From: Candidatus Vogelbacteria bacterium
Lineage (GTDB): Bacteria > Patescibacteriota > Minisyncoccia > Phycocordibacterales > UBA12445
NCBI GenBank assembly: GCA_016215345.1
Contig: JACRKD010000035.1
Coordinates: 1 to 32,604 of the forward strand
Length of the DNA stretch: 32,604 nt
Direction: 5' to 3'
Each line of letters begins with the position of its first letter. The stretch's first letter is position 1. A model generated the notes under the pieces. The model saw nothing but the letters and a program-made list of their open reading frames with translations, was not told where the DNA came from and ran no database searches. The position numbers and the translations under genes were made by a program. This document shows positions 19,136-27,099 of this stretch, one piece after another.

Positions 19136-19168
19136 ATTTTAGCAGAATCCAACCCAATATGCTATAAT
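19136..19168. promoter_or_regulatory. Divergent leaderless promoters of fba and the PfkB kinase
   Basis: TAAAAT (19141-19136, minus) is 6 nt from the fba ATG, and TATAAT (19163-19168, plus) is 7 nt from the kinase ATG. Both promoters share the 46-nt gap, so their -35 regions overlap and the two genes may be balanced against each other. Confidence 0.6.
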
Positions 19169-19175
19169 CGAGCGG

Positions 19176-20165
19176 ATGAAGAATTTCGATTTTGTAGGAA
19201 TTGGAGACATTGTTACTGACGCTTTTATCAGACTCCGTGATGCTGATTTGCATCTGGACGAAGCCAAACAACAACAAGAACTTTGTGTTAGATTTGGCGA
19301 CAAGATACCATATAAATTCGTTAAGATCGTCCCTGCAGTCGGGAACGCTACTAACGCCTGTGTCGCGGCTTCTCGTCTGGGGCTTAACTCGGCCTACATC
19401 ACCAACCAAGGAGACGACATGATTGGTAAAGAAAATATTAAGGCGCTCGAAGAAGACCGCGTGTCAACAGACTATGTTTTTTCACACACAGGTATAAAGA
19501 GTAACTACCATTATGTTCTCTGGTATGGAGCGGACCGAACAATCCTTATAAAACACGAGGTGTATCCATACATCATGCCGCAAGATTTTACCACTAAATG
19601 GCTGTATTTAAGTTCCCTCGGCTCAACTTCTGAACTATTTCATGCGGATATAGAAAGGTATCTGGAGGCCTTCCCAAACACAAAGCTCGCCTTCCAGCCG
19701 GGGACATTCCAGATATCTCTTGGTATCGATAAATTAAAAAATATTTACGCCAAATCGGAAATTTTCTTTTGCAACAAAGATGAGGCGCAAAGAATTTTAA
19801 GTAATAAGGAAGAAGACCCTAAAAAACTTTCGGATGCCATGAGATCTCTCGGACCTAAAATAGTTGTTATAACCGATGGACCAGCAGGTGCTTATGCCTT
19901 TGATGGCGCAAACTACTGGTTTGTTCCAGCTTACCCAGATCCGGCCCCACCCCTTTCTCGGACTGGCGCAGGAGATTCATTCTCTTCAACGGTGACTGCC
20001 GCTCTCGCCTTAGGTAAACCTCTCGAAGAAGCCCTTCTGTGGGGACCCGTAAACTCGGCGTATGTTGTACAAAAGATAGGCGCAAGGAAAGGACTACTTC
20101 ATCGTGAAGAATTAGAAAAACTTCTCGCTTCGGCTCCAGAAACTTACAAACTCAAGACAATTTAA
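19176..20165 (+). CDS. PfkB/ribokinase-family carbohydrate kinase
   Basis: The product is 329 aa. The C-terminal signature SRTGAGDSFSSTVTAALALG carries the anion hole and catalytic Asp267; PAVGNATNACVAASRLGL is the N-terminal substrate-side motif, followed by NQGDDMIG. Family members phosphorylate sugars such as fructose-6-phosphate, ribose or adenosine. Its place beside aldolase, in a genome segment without an obvious PfkA, suggests a sugar-phosphate kinase role in glycolysis or nucleoside salvage, which is an inference. The stop codon overlaps that of the convergent DUF1653 gene in the palindrome TTTAAA. Confidence 0.9.
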   Translation: MKNFDFVGIGDIVTDAFIRLRDADLHLDEAKQQQELCVRFGDKIPYKFVKIVPAVGNATNACVAASRLGLNSAYITNQGDDMIGKENIKALEEDRVSTDYVFSHTGIKSNYHYVLWYGADRTILIKHEVYPYIMPQDFTTKWLYLSSLGSTSELFHADIERYLEAFPNTKLAFQPGTFQISLGIDKLKNIYAKSEIFFCNKDEAQRILSNKEEDPKKLSDAMRSLGPKIVVITDGPAGAYAFDGANYWFVPAYPDPAPPLSRTGAGDSFSSTVTAALALGKPLEEALLWGPVNSAYVVQKIGARKGLLHREELEKLLASAPETYKLKTI

Positions 20166-20422
20166 AGATGGCCACTACACACAGGTCGGTCCTGTGTGTA
20201 GTTTGAAATAAAAGTAAATCTAGGACCCTTATATTCAGGCTTATCAACTTCCTCAAACCACATAGAGGCTGGTCGAACCCAAAAATCACCAGTGGGTTCT
20301 TTATCGGGAGTCAGATGTTCGTATACAACAAACTCTTCGAGGGTTTCTGAATGTTTTGCCACAGAATGAACCTTATATAGTCCACCCTTAAAATGTTCGT
20401 AAGTTCCTGGTCTTATTTCCAT
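20162..20422 (-). CDS. DUF1653 domain protein
   Basis: The product is about 86 aa. IRPGTYEHFKGGLYKVHSVA, KHSETLEEFVVYEHL and DFWVRPASMWFEEV match the small DUF1653 family, whose function is unknown. ATG 20422 is chosen because it overlaps the TGA of the upstream ASCH-like frame as TGATG, a coupling arrangement. The last ten residues are encoded by a strong hairpin (20174-20202), and the stop shares bases with the stop of the convergent kinase gene. Confidence 0.85.
   Translation of the reverse strand: MEIRPGTYEHFKGGLYKVHSVAKHSETLEEFVVYEHLTPDKEPTGDFWVRPASMWFEEVDKPEYKGPRFTFISNYTQDRPVCSGHL
20174..20202. terminator. 12-bp hairpin at the convergent gene ends
   Basis: ACTACACACAGG and CCTGTGTGTAGT flank a 5-nt loop. 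On the plus strand it is followed by TTTG and lies 9 nt after the kinase stop. It is inside the DUF1653 coding end. The U-run is weak, so termination is likely but not certain. Confidence 0.65.
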
Positions 20423-20749
20423 CAAAGCAACTCGAAGCCTAAAATAATAATGGAGTCATCGTCTTTCACCTCACCATAAAATTTTTCAAACACCCGGCGT
20501 TGTTCATCTTTAGAAAAATAACTCTCGTGCCTCCCCCCTATTAAGAGGAAGACTTACGAAGTTTGTCCTTTCCTTTTTTATAATCTTCAGCTTTCCAAAA
20601 ATTTCTCCCGTTCCGCTATTGAAAACATCTATAATATCTCCGATTCTTAAAAAATTATATTTATCACCTAGTCGATAAGTCAAAACCTTCGTGCGATTTT
20701 TTACTAAGGGAACAAGCTCTGTGGCAAAACCAATGTTTTTCTGTTCCAT
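20422..20749 (-). pseudogene. ASCH-like domain gene with a one-base frameshift at C6/G6
   Basis: The first frame gives MEQKNIGFATELVPLV...VSLPLNRG and then stops early, near 20510. Directly after the G6 tract (plus-strand C6, 20533-20538) the shifted frame continues GRHESYFSKDEQRRVFEKFYG...DDSIIILGFELL and ends in a TGA that overlaps the DUF1653 ATG. The joined product of about 108 aa has the layout of small ASCH-domain (RNA-binding) proteins. The total span is 3n+1, so one extra base explains the break. It may be a true mutation, polymerase slippage or a sequence error. It starts 3 nt after tktC. Confidence 0.75.
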
Positions 20750-20752
20750 TAT

Positions 20753-21742
20753 TTATTTTCTTTGGGTAATCTTCTTTACTACTTCGACGATTGATTTCAC
20801 TCCCATTCCGTAAAATTCTACGAGCTCGGTTGGGGTTCCGGACTGACCGAACTTGTCTTGAACTCCTATAAATTCTATCGGCACTGGGAAATTAGAAGCG
20901 AGAACTTCGGCTACAGCCGAACCCATTCCGCCCATAACCTGATGTTCCTCTACCGTTACGACTCGTCCAGCTCTCTTTGCAACTTCGATTACAGCCTCCT
21001 TATCCATGGGTTTTATTGTATGAAGATTTAAAACAAGAACTTCTATCCCCTCTTCGGCTAAACTTTTTGCAGCAACGAGAGAATTATAAACCATAGGCCC
21101 GCAGGCAATTATCGCAACAGACGGCTTCTCAGAGTCCCAAAGTAAATTCGCCTTTCCAAATTCGAATGGAGTTTCTGCTGTCGTTACGACTGGAGTTTTC
21201 TCCCTTGCAAGTCTTAGATAAATCGGACCGTCATTTTTAGCGGCGGCTTCTGTCGCTTTCTTTGCTTCAATAGAATCACAAGGAACAAGAACTCTCATCC
21301 TCGGAAGCGCCCGCATTATCGCGATATCCTCAAGAGCTTGGTGAGACCCGCCGTCAGGTCCAACAGAAACCCCAGCGTGAGATCCGACAATTTTTACATT
21401 TCTATCGTTATAGCAAATCGTCGTTCGTATCTGCTCCCAATTTCTTCCTGGGGAAAACACCGCATAAGAAGAAAGAAAAGGGACCTTCCCCATCGCCGCC
21501 ATTCCGGACGCAACCGCCGCCAAATTCTGCTCCGCAACTCCGATCTCAATAAAGCGTTTTGGAAATTCCTTTTTGAACACATCCATCTTTGTACTTTCTG
21601 TAAGATCAGCACAAAGCCCCACCACTCGCTCATCTGACCTTGCAGCCTCCAAAAGTCCATGTCCAAATCCAGCTCGAATCGGCTCTTGCTCGACGTCTTT
21701 GTCAAACAGTTTTGGATTTAATTTTTGAGAAGAGTTTATCAT
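20753..21742 (-). CDS. Transketolase, C-terminal half
   Basis: This is the pyrimidine-binding and C-terminal part of a two-gene transketolase. The segment RFIEIGVAEQNLAAVASGMA holds the catalytic Glu for thiamine diphosphate, DGGSHQALEDIAIMRALP follows, and IPIEFIGVQDKFGQSGTPTE lies in the C-terminal domain. The product is 329 aa. It starts directly after the stop of the N-terminal half (20753-21742 then 21743), so both chains should be made together and form the heteromeric enzyme, which moves two-carbon units in the pentose phosphate pathway. Confidence 0.95.
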   Translation of the reverse strand: MINSSQKLNPKLFDKDVEQEPIRAGFGHGLLEAARSDERVVGLCADLTESTKMDVFKKEFPKRFIEIGVAEQNLAAVASGMAAMGKVPFLSSYAVFSPGRNWEQIRTTICYNDRNVKIVGSHAGVSVGPDGGSHQALEDIAIMRALPRMRVLVPCDSIEAKKATEAAAKNDGPIYLRLAREKTPVVTTAETPFEFGKANLLWDSEKPSVAIIACGPMVYNSLVAAKSLAEEGIEVLVLNLHTIKPMDKEAVIEVAKRAGRVVTVEEHQVMGGMGSAVAEVLASNFPVPIEFIGVQDKFGQSGTPTELVEFYGMGVKSIVEVVKKITQRK

Positions 21743-22621
21743 TTATTTTCCATTCATAATTTTATCACCAATCATTCTAAGCTCGTTTAGTGCCAACACA
21801 GCCTCCTCTTTATTCGGCGGCTTGCCGTGCCATTCGAACTTCTTCTCCATAAAACTCACCCCTTTCCCTGGAATTGTATGCGCAATAATTATCGTCGGCT
21901 TCTCGAAAATCGATTTCGCTCGATTAAAAGCCCCAACGATCTCTTCCATGTTATGCCCGTCGATCTCAATCACACGCCAATTAAAAGCTCGCCATTTATC
22001 CGCTAGAGGCTCAAGTGGCATAATGTCCTCTGTGAAGCCATCTATCTGAATATTATTTCTATCTATAACTGCAATTAGGTTATGAAGCTTTTCTTTTCCG
22101 GCAAGCATAGCTCCTTCCCAGGTTATTCCACACTCCTGTTCACCGTCAGAAAGAAAAGCATAAATATATTGATCGGTAGTTTGTCCCGAGCCAAGTCGAG
22201 GGGAAATCCCTTTATCCATGCGTAGCGCAAGTGCCATACCCACCGACTGCGAAAGACCGAGACCGAGTGGCCCGGAACTATTCTCGAGAGCAGGCAGAAA
22301 TTCGCGGTGGGGATGACCCTGGAGTCGAGATCCAAATTTTCGGAGGGTCTTCAGCTCTTCAATCGGGAAATAACCAGCGTGGGCCATAGTTGCGTAAAGA
22401 ACAGGATTGATGTGACCATTAGACATAACGAGTCTATCGCGCTCTGGCCAACTTGGATTTTTCGGATCATGCCTAAGAATCTCAAAATAGAAGGCAGTGA
22501 AAACGTCAGCCATACCGAGAGGCCCAGCGCTATGGCCAGAGCCAGCTTCTACCAGCATCTCTATGACAGACTTCCGAATCTCGTTCGCCTTCGTTTCTAA
22601 TTCTTTTATTGTGTTATGCAT
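21743..22621 (-). CDS. Transketolase, N-terminal half
   Basis: This is the diphosphate-binding part. GHSAGPLGMADVFTAFYF and RDRLVMSNGH, then SSGPLGLGLSQSVGMALALR, LSDGEQECGITWEGAM (the GDGxxxEG-type metal site) and IDRNNIQIDG are all present. The product is 292 aa. The ATG lies inside the 3' end of rpe (8-nt overlap), and the ribosome site region is supplied by a dispersed palindrome at 22626-22645. Split transketolases are widespread in bacteria and archaea. Confidence 0.95.
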   Translation of the reverse strand: MHNTIKELETKANEIRKSVIEMLVEAGSGHSAGPLGMADVFTAFYFEILRHDPKNPSWPERDRLVMSNGHINPVLYATMAHAGYFPIEELKTLRKFGSRLQGHPHREFLPALENSSGPLGLGLSQSVGMALALRMDKGISPRLGSGQTTDQYIYAFLSDGEQECGITWEGAMLAGKEKLHNLIAVIDRNNIQIDGFTEDIMPLEPLADKWRAFNWRVIEIDGHNMEEIVGAFNRAKSIFEKPTIIIAHTIPGKGVSFMEKKFEWHGKPPNKEEAVLALNELRMIGDKIMNGK

Positions 22622-23336
22622 TTTTCCTGCCTGCCGACAGGCAGGTTAAATTTTCTATCCTCTTTTTTACTTCTCCTTTTTCTTTATCAAAATCCCCCGC
22701 TCCGCTTTCATCTTTTCCAAAAACAGCCGAACCGACTATCGCATTCTCAACTCCGAGGTCTGCTAACTTTTTCAAGTTTGAAGAATTTACCCCGCCGTCA
22801 ACATTAATTCTAACACCAGGGTATTTCACAAGCAAACCTTCAATCTTATTAAAAACCTCATCATCAAATGGCTCTCCGTAGGCTCCTATCTTATCAATAC
22901 TCATGAACTGGACAACGTCAATGTTGTTCATAAAATTATCCAAAACATCAATTGGAGTTTCCATTTTTAAAACTATTCCCACTTCTATTTCTTCATCTTT
23001 AACCCTGGCAATAATATCTTTTAACGTGTCTTCGTCAGTAGATTCGTAATGAACAAGGATCCTGTCAGCCCCAGTTGATAACCATTTATCTAAAATTAAC
23101 TCAGGATTTTTTACCATCAAGTGGACCTCCATTTTTAAAACATCCGTTCTCACAAAATCCGCTAGATTTATTTCACTAAAGGCGTCTTCATTTTCGTAAT
23201 ACGGCCAAGTTTCCTGTGGGGCAAAAACCCCGTCAGAGATATCGACCTGGATCCACTTAGTAGATTCATTTACTAACTCAACTTTTCCGTTGACCTCTTC
23301 AAAATCTCTTCCGATTATGGATGGTATTATGTTCAT
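22614..23336 (-). CDS. rpe: Ribulose-phosphate 3-epimerase family protein
   Basis: The product is a TIM-barrel enzyme of 240 aa expected to interconvert ribulose-5-phosphate and xylulose-5-phosphate. IIPSIIGRDF starts the barrel, WIQVDISDGVFAP carries the metal Asp, KMEVHLMVKNPE the metal His, and VRINVDGGVNSSN the second catalytic Asp. The barrel is more diverged than standard Rpe (LSADF replaced by IIGRDF). Its last residues (LTCLSAGRK) come from an inserted 20-nt palindrome, so the native C-terminus has been replaced or extended. It overlaps tktN by 8 nt. Confidence 0.88.
   Translation of the reverse strand: MNIIPSIIGRDFEEVNGKVELVNESTKWIQVDISDGVFAPQETWPYYENEDAFSEINLADFVRTDVLKMEVHLMVKNPELILDKWLSTGADRILVHYESTDEDTLKDIIARVKDEEIEVGIVLKMETPIDVLDNFMNNIDVVQFMSIDKIGAYGEPFDDEVFNKIEGLLVKYPGVRINVDGGVNSSNLKKLADLGVENAIVGSAVFGKDESGAGDFDKEKGEVKKRIENLTCLSAGRKNA
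22626..22645. repeat. 20-nt palindrome, CCTGCCTG family, copy 1
   Basis: CCTGCCTG, CCGA, CAGGCAGG: 8-nt perfect arms. It lies in the 3' end of rpe and 5 nt before the tktN ATG, so AGGCAGG on the minus strand may serve as the ribosome site of tktN. A second, fully symmetric copy is at 27533-27552. Confidence 0.9.
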
Positions 23337-23363
23337 AAAAATTAGAGATTAGGCACAGAAAAC

Positions 23364-23489
23364 AAATTATAAAAATCGTAGGCGGGGGCGGCCGTTCGAA
23401 CCCTTATTCCAGAATGACTGTTTTTTGCGAGGAACGAGCGGTCATTCTGGAATAGGTGTGAGAATGGGGCTAAGCGATTTTTAGAATTT
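23364..23489. repeat. 126-nt nested inverted-repeat element between rpe and rpiB
   Basis: The outer 15-nt arms (23364-23378 and 23475-23489) match at 14 of 15. The inner 14-nt arms TATTCCAGAATGAC (23405-23418) and GTCATTCTGGAATA (23441-23454) are perfect, around a 22-nt loop with TGTTTTTTGCGAGGAACGAG. The regions between are partly pairable. No gene is seen in it. It could be a miniature inverted-repeat element or a structured RNA or terminator of the rpiB transcript. Confidence 0.7.
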
Positions 23490-23508
23490 AGTTTTTGAAG
23501 CTTAATCA

Positions 23509-23976
23509 TCACTTTGTTTTTAAATCTTCTATCTCTTTAATTCTTCGTACATGCCTTTCGTCTCCAGAAAAAGGAGTTTCTAGCCAAAGTTTAACGGCTT
23601 CCCTCGCTTGATCTTCTGCTATAAATCTAGCGCCCAACGAAAGAATATTCGCATCGTTATGTTCCCTCGAAAGCTTAACGATAGACATCGGCCCGCCGTA
23701 ATATATCGCCGCTCGAACGTTTGGATATCGATCTGCAACCATGGCTTCGCCTTCTCCAGATCCACCCAAAACTATCCCTAAAGAATTTTGTGGATCTTTA
23801 GAAACTGCTTCTGCGGCTCTGGAGATAAATTCCGGATAATCATCCTTTTCGTCGTAAGTATAAGCACCCATGTCTTCTACTGCATAACCACGCTCCTGAA
23901 GATAATTTATAAGCTTCCCCTTGAGTTCAAAGCCAGCATGGTCTGAAGCGATATAAATTTTCCTTTTGTTTAACAT
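23509..23976 (-). CDS. rpiB: Ribose-5-phosphate isomerase B family (RpiB/LacAB)
   Basis: The product is 155 aa and is expected to interconvert ribose-5-phosphate and ribulose-5-phosphate. IYIASDHAGFELKGKLINYL is the N-terminal motif, and LGGSGEGEAMVADRYPNVRAAI takes the place of the usual CGTGIGMSIAANK segment. The catalytic Cys of E. coli RpiB is Gly here, as in some LacA/B-like members, so the activity is probable but not certain. The ATG overlaps the gatB stop (TAATG). Confidence 0.88.
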   Translation of the reverse strand: MLNKRKIYIASDHAGFELKGKLINYLQERGYAVEDMGAYTYDEKDDYPEFISRAAEAVSKDPQNSLGIVLGGSGEGEAMVADRYPNVRAAIYYGGPMSIVKLSREHNDANILSLGARFIAEDQAREAVKLWLETPFSGDERHVRRIKEIEDLKTK

Positions 23977-25379
23977 TACTGCAATAACTCCATAAAAATA
24001 TCCCGTAGAACTTTCGGATTGGCAGAACCCCCAGACTTCTTCATCCCCTGACCGATGAGAAACTGGAGCGAAGCCTTTTTCCCGCCCCGATAATCAGCCG
24101 CAACGGTTGGATTTTCGGAAACGATCTCCTGACAAATTGTCTTGAGCTCAGTGACATCGCTCTTTTGAAATAGCCCCCTGTCTTCGGCAATCTTTTTCGG
24201 ACTCCCCCCGTCATTAACGATAACAGCGAGAATATCTTTCGCTCCGCGAGAAGAAACCTCTCCGCTATCCGTCATCCTTAAAAGCGCAACAAAATCTTCT
24301 ACATTCAAACTTTTTTCCTGATCGTCTTTCATCAAGCTCATCAAATCGGAAGTTATATAGTTAGAGGCGAGTTTAACCAATTCAATCTTACCGCTGAGCT
24401 TTTCGGTAACCTTTTCAAAAAAATTTCCAATAGTAACACTCTCCACAAATATCTCGGCCGCTTCAGAAGTAATTCCAAAACGAAGAAGCCTTTCTCGCCT
24501 CTCCCAAGGGAGCTCGGGCAGTGTCGCCTTCAAATTTTGAAACTCCGGAACCAAGTTTAATTTAAGCTTCGGAAGATCCGGCTCTGGAAAATACCTGTAG
24601 TCATGACTATTCTCTTTCGCTCTTTGCGAAAAAGTCTTTTGCGAATTTTCGTCCCACCCTCTGGTTTCTTGAATAATCTCTCCGCCACCTTCTAGAACTT
24701 CGATATGTCTCTTAACTTCATAATCTATCGCGTGCTCAACCGCCTTAAAGGAGTTCAAGTTTTTAACCTCCACCTTAGTTCCGAACTGCTCTGTTTTGCT
24801 TACAGAAATATTAGCTTCCACTCTCATCTGTCCCCTTTCCATATTCGCCCCCGACACGCCGAGATATCTCAAAAGAAGTTGGAGCTCGCGAGCAAAATCT
24901 CCAGCCTGTCTAGCGTTATGTATTACCGGCTCCGTCACAAGCTCCATTAAAGGAAGCCCTGCGCGATTATAGTCTAAATATGTATCCTTCTTGCCATCAA
25001 AATGGTAAGACTTGGCTGTATCTTCCTCAAGATGAACTCTCGTAACATCTATGCCATTTAATTTCCCGCCGGAGACCAGAGGATACTTGAACTGGCTGAT
25101 CTGGAAACCCTTGGGGATATCCGGATAAAAATAATTTTTTCGATCAAACTCCGAAAACCCCATCGCAAGGTCGCCTCCAAGCGCAAGACCAACTCGTAAA
25201 ACATGTTTAACCGCCTCTTTATTTATAGTCGGCAAAGTCCCCGGATGAGCCATGCAAATCGGGCAAACATTCACATTCGGTCTTTTTTCATCCGGATAAT
25301 TCAAAGAGGGACAAAACATCTTTGTCTTTGTAGCAAGCTCGGCATGTATCTCAAGGCCTATAGTGGTCTTATATTCCAT
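23976..25379 (-). CDS. gatB: Aspartyl/glutamyl-tRNA amidotransferase subunit B
   Basis: This is the tRNA-binding and kinase subunit of GatCAB, which converts Glu-tRNA-Gln or Asp-tRNA-Asn to the amide. TTIGLEIHAELATKTKMFC, the CPICMAHPGTLPTIN region with the zinc Cys pair, DRKNYFYPDIPKGFQISQ and GLPLMELVTEP are present, and the C-terminal Yqey/tail domain ends in FLIGQGMKKSGGSANPKVL. The length of 467 aa is normal. gatA and gatC are not in this window. A TATACT box lies 7 nt before the ATG. Confidence 0.97.
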   Translation of the reverse strand: MEYKTTIGLEIHAELATKTKMFCPSLNYPDEKRPNVNVCPICMAHPGTLPTINKEAVKHVLRVGLALGGDLAMGFSEFDRKNYFYPDIPKGFQISQFKYPLVSGGKLNGIDVTRVHLEEDTAKSYHFDGKKDTYLDYNRAGLPLMELVTEPVIHNARQAGDFARELQLLLRYLGVSGANMERGQMRVEANISVSKTEQFGTKVEVKNLNSFKAVEHAIDYEVKRHIEVLEGGGEIIQETRGWDENSQKTFSQRAKENSHDYRYFPEPDLPKLKLNLVPEFQNLKATLPELPWERRERLLRFGITSEAAEIFVESVTIGNFFEKVTEKLSGKIELVKLASNYITSDLMSLMKDDQEKSLNVEDFVALLRMTDSGEVSSRGAKDILAVIVNDGGSPKKIAEDRGLFQKSDVTELKTICQEIVSENPTVAADYRGGKKASLQFLIGQGMKKSGGSANPKVLRDIFMELLQ

Positions 25380-25412
25380 ACCGATTAGTATATAGTATTT
25401 GATATTTTGTAT

Positions 25413-26435
25413 CTACTCCGCCACATAAACCACCTCTTCTTCGAGCTCCACCCCAAATTTATCTTTCACTAGTTTTTTTAATTTATCAGCGAGAGTTTTT
25501 ACGTCTTCGAACGTTGCGGATCCAGTATTTATCAAATAGTTGCCGTGGAAATCAGCGATCGCGATTCCGCCCTCTCTCATACCCCTTGCGCCGACTTGAT
25601 TCAGAAAATGCCAGGCTGGAACTTTTCCAAAATAATCCCTATCGGTTGGCAGGAATTTCAAACTCTCCCTCGGCATCTCATTTATCAAAACATTCTTAAA
25701 GAAACTTCCCGGTGTTTTAAGCCCTGGCGGATATTTCTTATCCCGAATCTCAATAATCTCCCGCGACTTTTTCTCTAGGGCTTTTTTATCTCCTTTATCT
25801 AGTTTAAAAACAGCCCTCAAAACATAAAGAGAAGGATTAGAAGTTACTTTTGTCGCGAATCCCCCCCTCTTACCGTGAGCAGAAAAAGCAACTGCTGATC
25901 CTTCTCTTTCTGATGGGTGTGAAAAGATAGAGCCTCTGTATACAAACTTACATTCTTTTTTCGTCAGCCACTTTTTCTTCTGTCCGTCAAAAACCAAAAC
26001 CTTCTCTAGTTTATCTGGAATAGCCTGGCCGTACGCACCGGCGTTGCCGACAATAGCTCCCCCGACAGTTCCAGGAATTCCAGAGAGTGTCTCCATTCCA
26101 CCCAAACTATTTTTCACCGCGGAATTTACCAGATCCATCAGAACGACACTCGCATCGCAAGTTATTTTATTACCCCTAACCTCAATCAGCTTTCCCGTCT
26201 TGGGTGGGCAAAGTTTTATCAAAGTAATATAGAGAAGCCCATCACCAAAAACCAGATTGCTACCACCGGCGATTACATAGTGTGGGGCTTTCTTTTTTTT
26301 TGCTAACTCAATGGCCTCAGGCAATTCCTCCACAGATTTAATCTCTATAAAATATCTAGCCACTCCTCCAATACCAAAAGTTGTATGGGGTTTTATCTCC
26401 ACATTTTCTTTGAGCTTAACGGGGTGTCCATTCAT
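25413..26435 (-). CDS. murB: UDP-N-acetylenolpyruvoylglucosamine reductase
   Basis: This is the NADPH/FAD enzyme of the second committed step of peptidoglycan synthesis. VEIKPHTTFGIGGVARYF and AGGSNLVFGDG begin the FAD domain, GGMETLSGIPGTVGGAIVGN is the flavin motif, PGSFFKNV has the proton-donor Ser, and WHFLNQVGARGMREGG follows. The product is 340 aa. ATG 26435 is chosen because TATAAT (26447-26442) is 6 nt before it. The open frame continues upstream to a TTG, but those 28 codons read through the flanking palindrome. Confidence 0.95.
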   Translation of the reverse strand: MNGHPVKLKENVEIKPHTTFGIGGVARYFIEIKSVEELPEAIELAKKKKAPHYVIAGGSNLVFGDGLLYITLIKLCPPKTGKLIEVRGNKITCDASVVLMDLVNSAVKNSLGGMETLSGIPGTVGGAIVGNAGAYGQAIPDKLEKVLVFDGQKKKWLTKKECKFVYRGSIFSHPSEREGSAVAFSAHGKRGGFATKVTSNPSLYVLRAVFKLDKGDKKALEKKSREIIEIRDKKYPPGLKTPGSFFKNVLINEMPRESLKFLPTDRDYFGKVPAWHFLNQVGARGMREGGIAIADFHGNYLINTGSATFEDVKTLADKLKKLVKDKFGVELEEEVVYVAE

Positions 26436-26476
26436 TCTCCAATTATACCATCCGCATACACAAAAACACCAAAAAC

Positions 26477-26518
26477 TGACTTTACAAAAATAGGCGGTCG
26501 CCTGTAACTGTAAAGTCA
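26477..26518 (-). repeat. 42-nt compound palindrome, left copy
   Basis: Both arms are perfect: TGACTTTACA (26477-26486) and TGTAAAGTCA (26509-26518). The core AGGCGGTCGCCT is at 26492-26503, with spacers AAAAT and GTAAC. The copy is inverted relative to the right copy. Read on the minus strand it is followed by GTTTTTGG, so it may also terminate the Cas2-like transcript. It lies just upstream of the murB promoter. Confidence 0.92.
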
Positions 26519-26541
26519 AGAAAAAAATAGCTCAAACTAAA

Positions 26542-27099
26542 CTATAGACGAAACACAGACCTTAGGGCATCATCATTTGTAATCTGCGCAACGACGGCAT
26601 AGTGAACGTATTGCCCAACTTCAAAAATCTCGCCAATAAAATCAATTTCTTTCTGACATTCGTACGGAAAGACCCATACACTATTATTAAATCTCACAAA
26701 CTCTAAATCTTTAAGCTTACAGACCAGCGCGTTCCTAGCTGCCTTTTTAGATTCGGGGATATCAAAGAAGACCAACCTCCACCTACCGTCCCAGATAGTA
26801 GGACGACCAACCTTCATCCCATCAAAATTATATTTTAATAACTGTTTTCTACCGTTTTCTGTAATTACAATTTCAACCTCATCATCTTTTTCTACAAAAG
26901 AAATTAAATCTTTCCTTCGTAAATAATAAAATTTTTGCAACAAAAATTCTTTCTTGAGTTTTTTGTTTTGTAATTCGTGCCTAATACTAGAAATAATCTT
27001 TTTTGCGACATAAGGAGAAGTAAGCGCAAGGGTTATCGCGCCACCCAACGCAAGTACGTAAAGTATCTCTTTTAAGATATTTTTATTCCGTTCCACCAT
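26542..27099 (-). CDS. PaaX-like winged-helix protein with C-terminal Cas2-like domain
   Basis: The product is 185 aa. Residues 8-28 are hydrophobic (ILKEILYVLALGGAITLAL), residues about 50-92 fit a winged helix (LRRKDLISFV, EIVITENGRKQLLKY), and residues 104-185 fit the ferredoxin-like fold shared by the PaaX C-terminal domain and Cas2. WDGRWRLVFFDIPE carries Asp113 at the site of the Cas2 strand-1 Asp, then KARNALVCKLKDLEF-like helix and NNSVWVFPYE. No CRISPR array, Cas1 or phenylacetate genes are nearby. The start codon abuts the right palindrome, and no ribosome site is seen, so the transcript may be leaderless. It could be a regulator binding the palindrome or a nuclease acting on it. 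Confidence 0.8.
   Translation of the reverse strand: MVERNKNILKEILYVLALGGAITLALTSPYVAKKIISSIRHELQNKKLKKEFLLQKFYYLRRKDLISFVEKDDEVEIVITENGRKQLLKYNFDGMKVGRPTIWDGRWRLVFFDIPESKKAARNALVCKLKDLEFVRFNNSVWVFPYECQKEIDFIGEIFEVGQYVHYAVVAQITNDDALRSVFRL

Noticed and set aside
26436-26519. N-terminal 28-codon extension of MurB from a TTG
   Set aside because: It is translated palindrome sequence upstream of the murB -10 box, and the family starts at the ATG at 26435.
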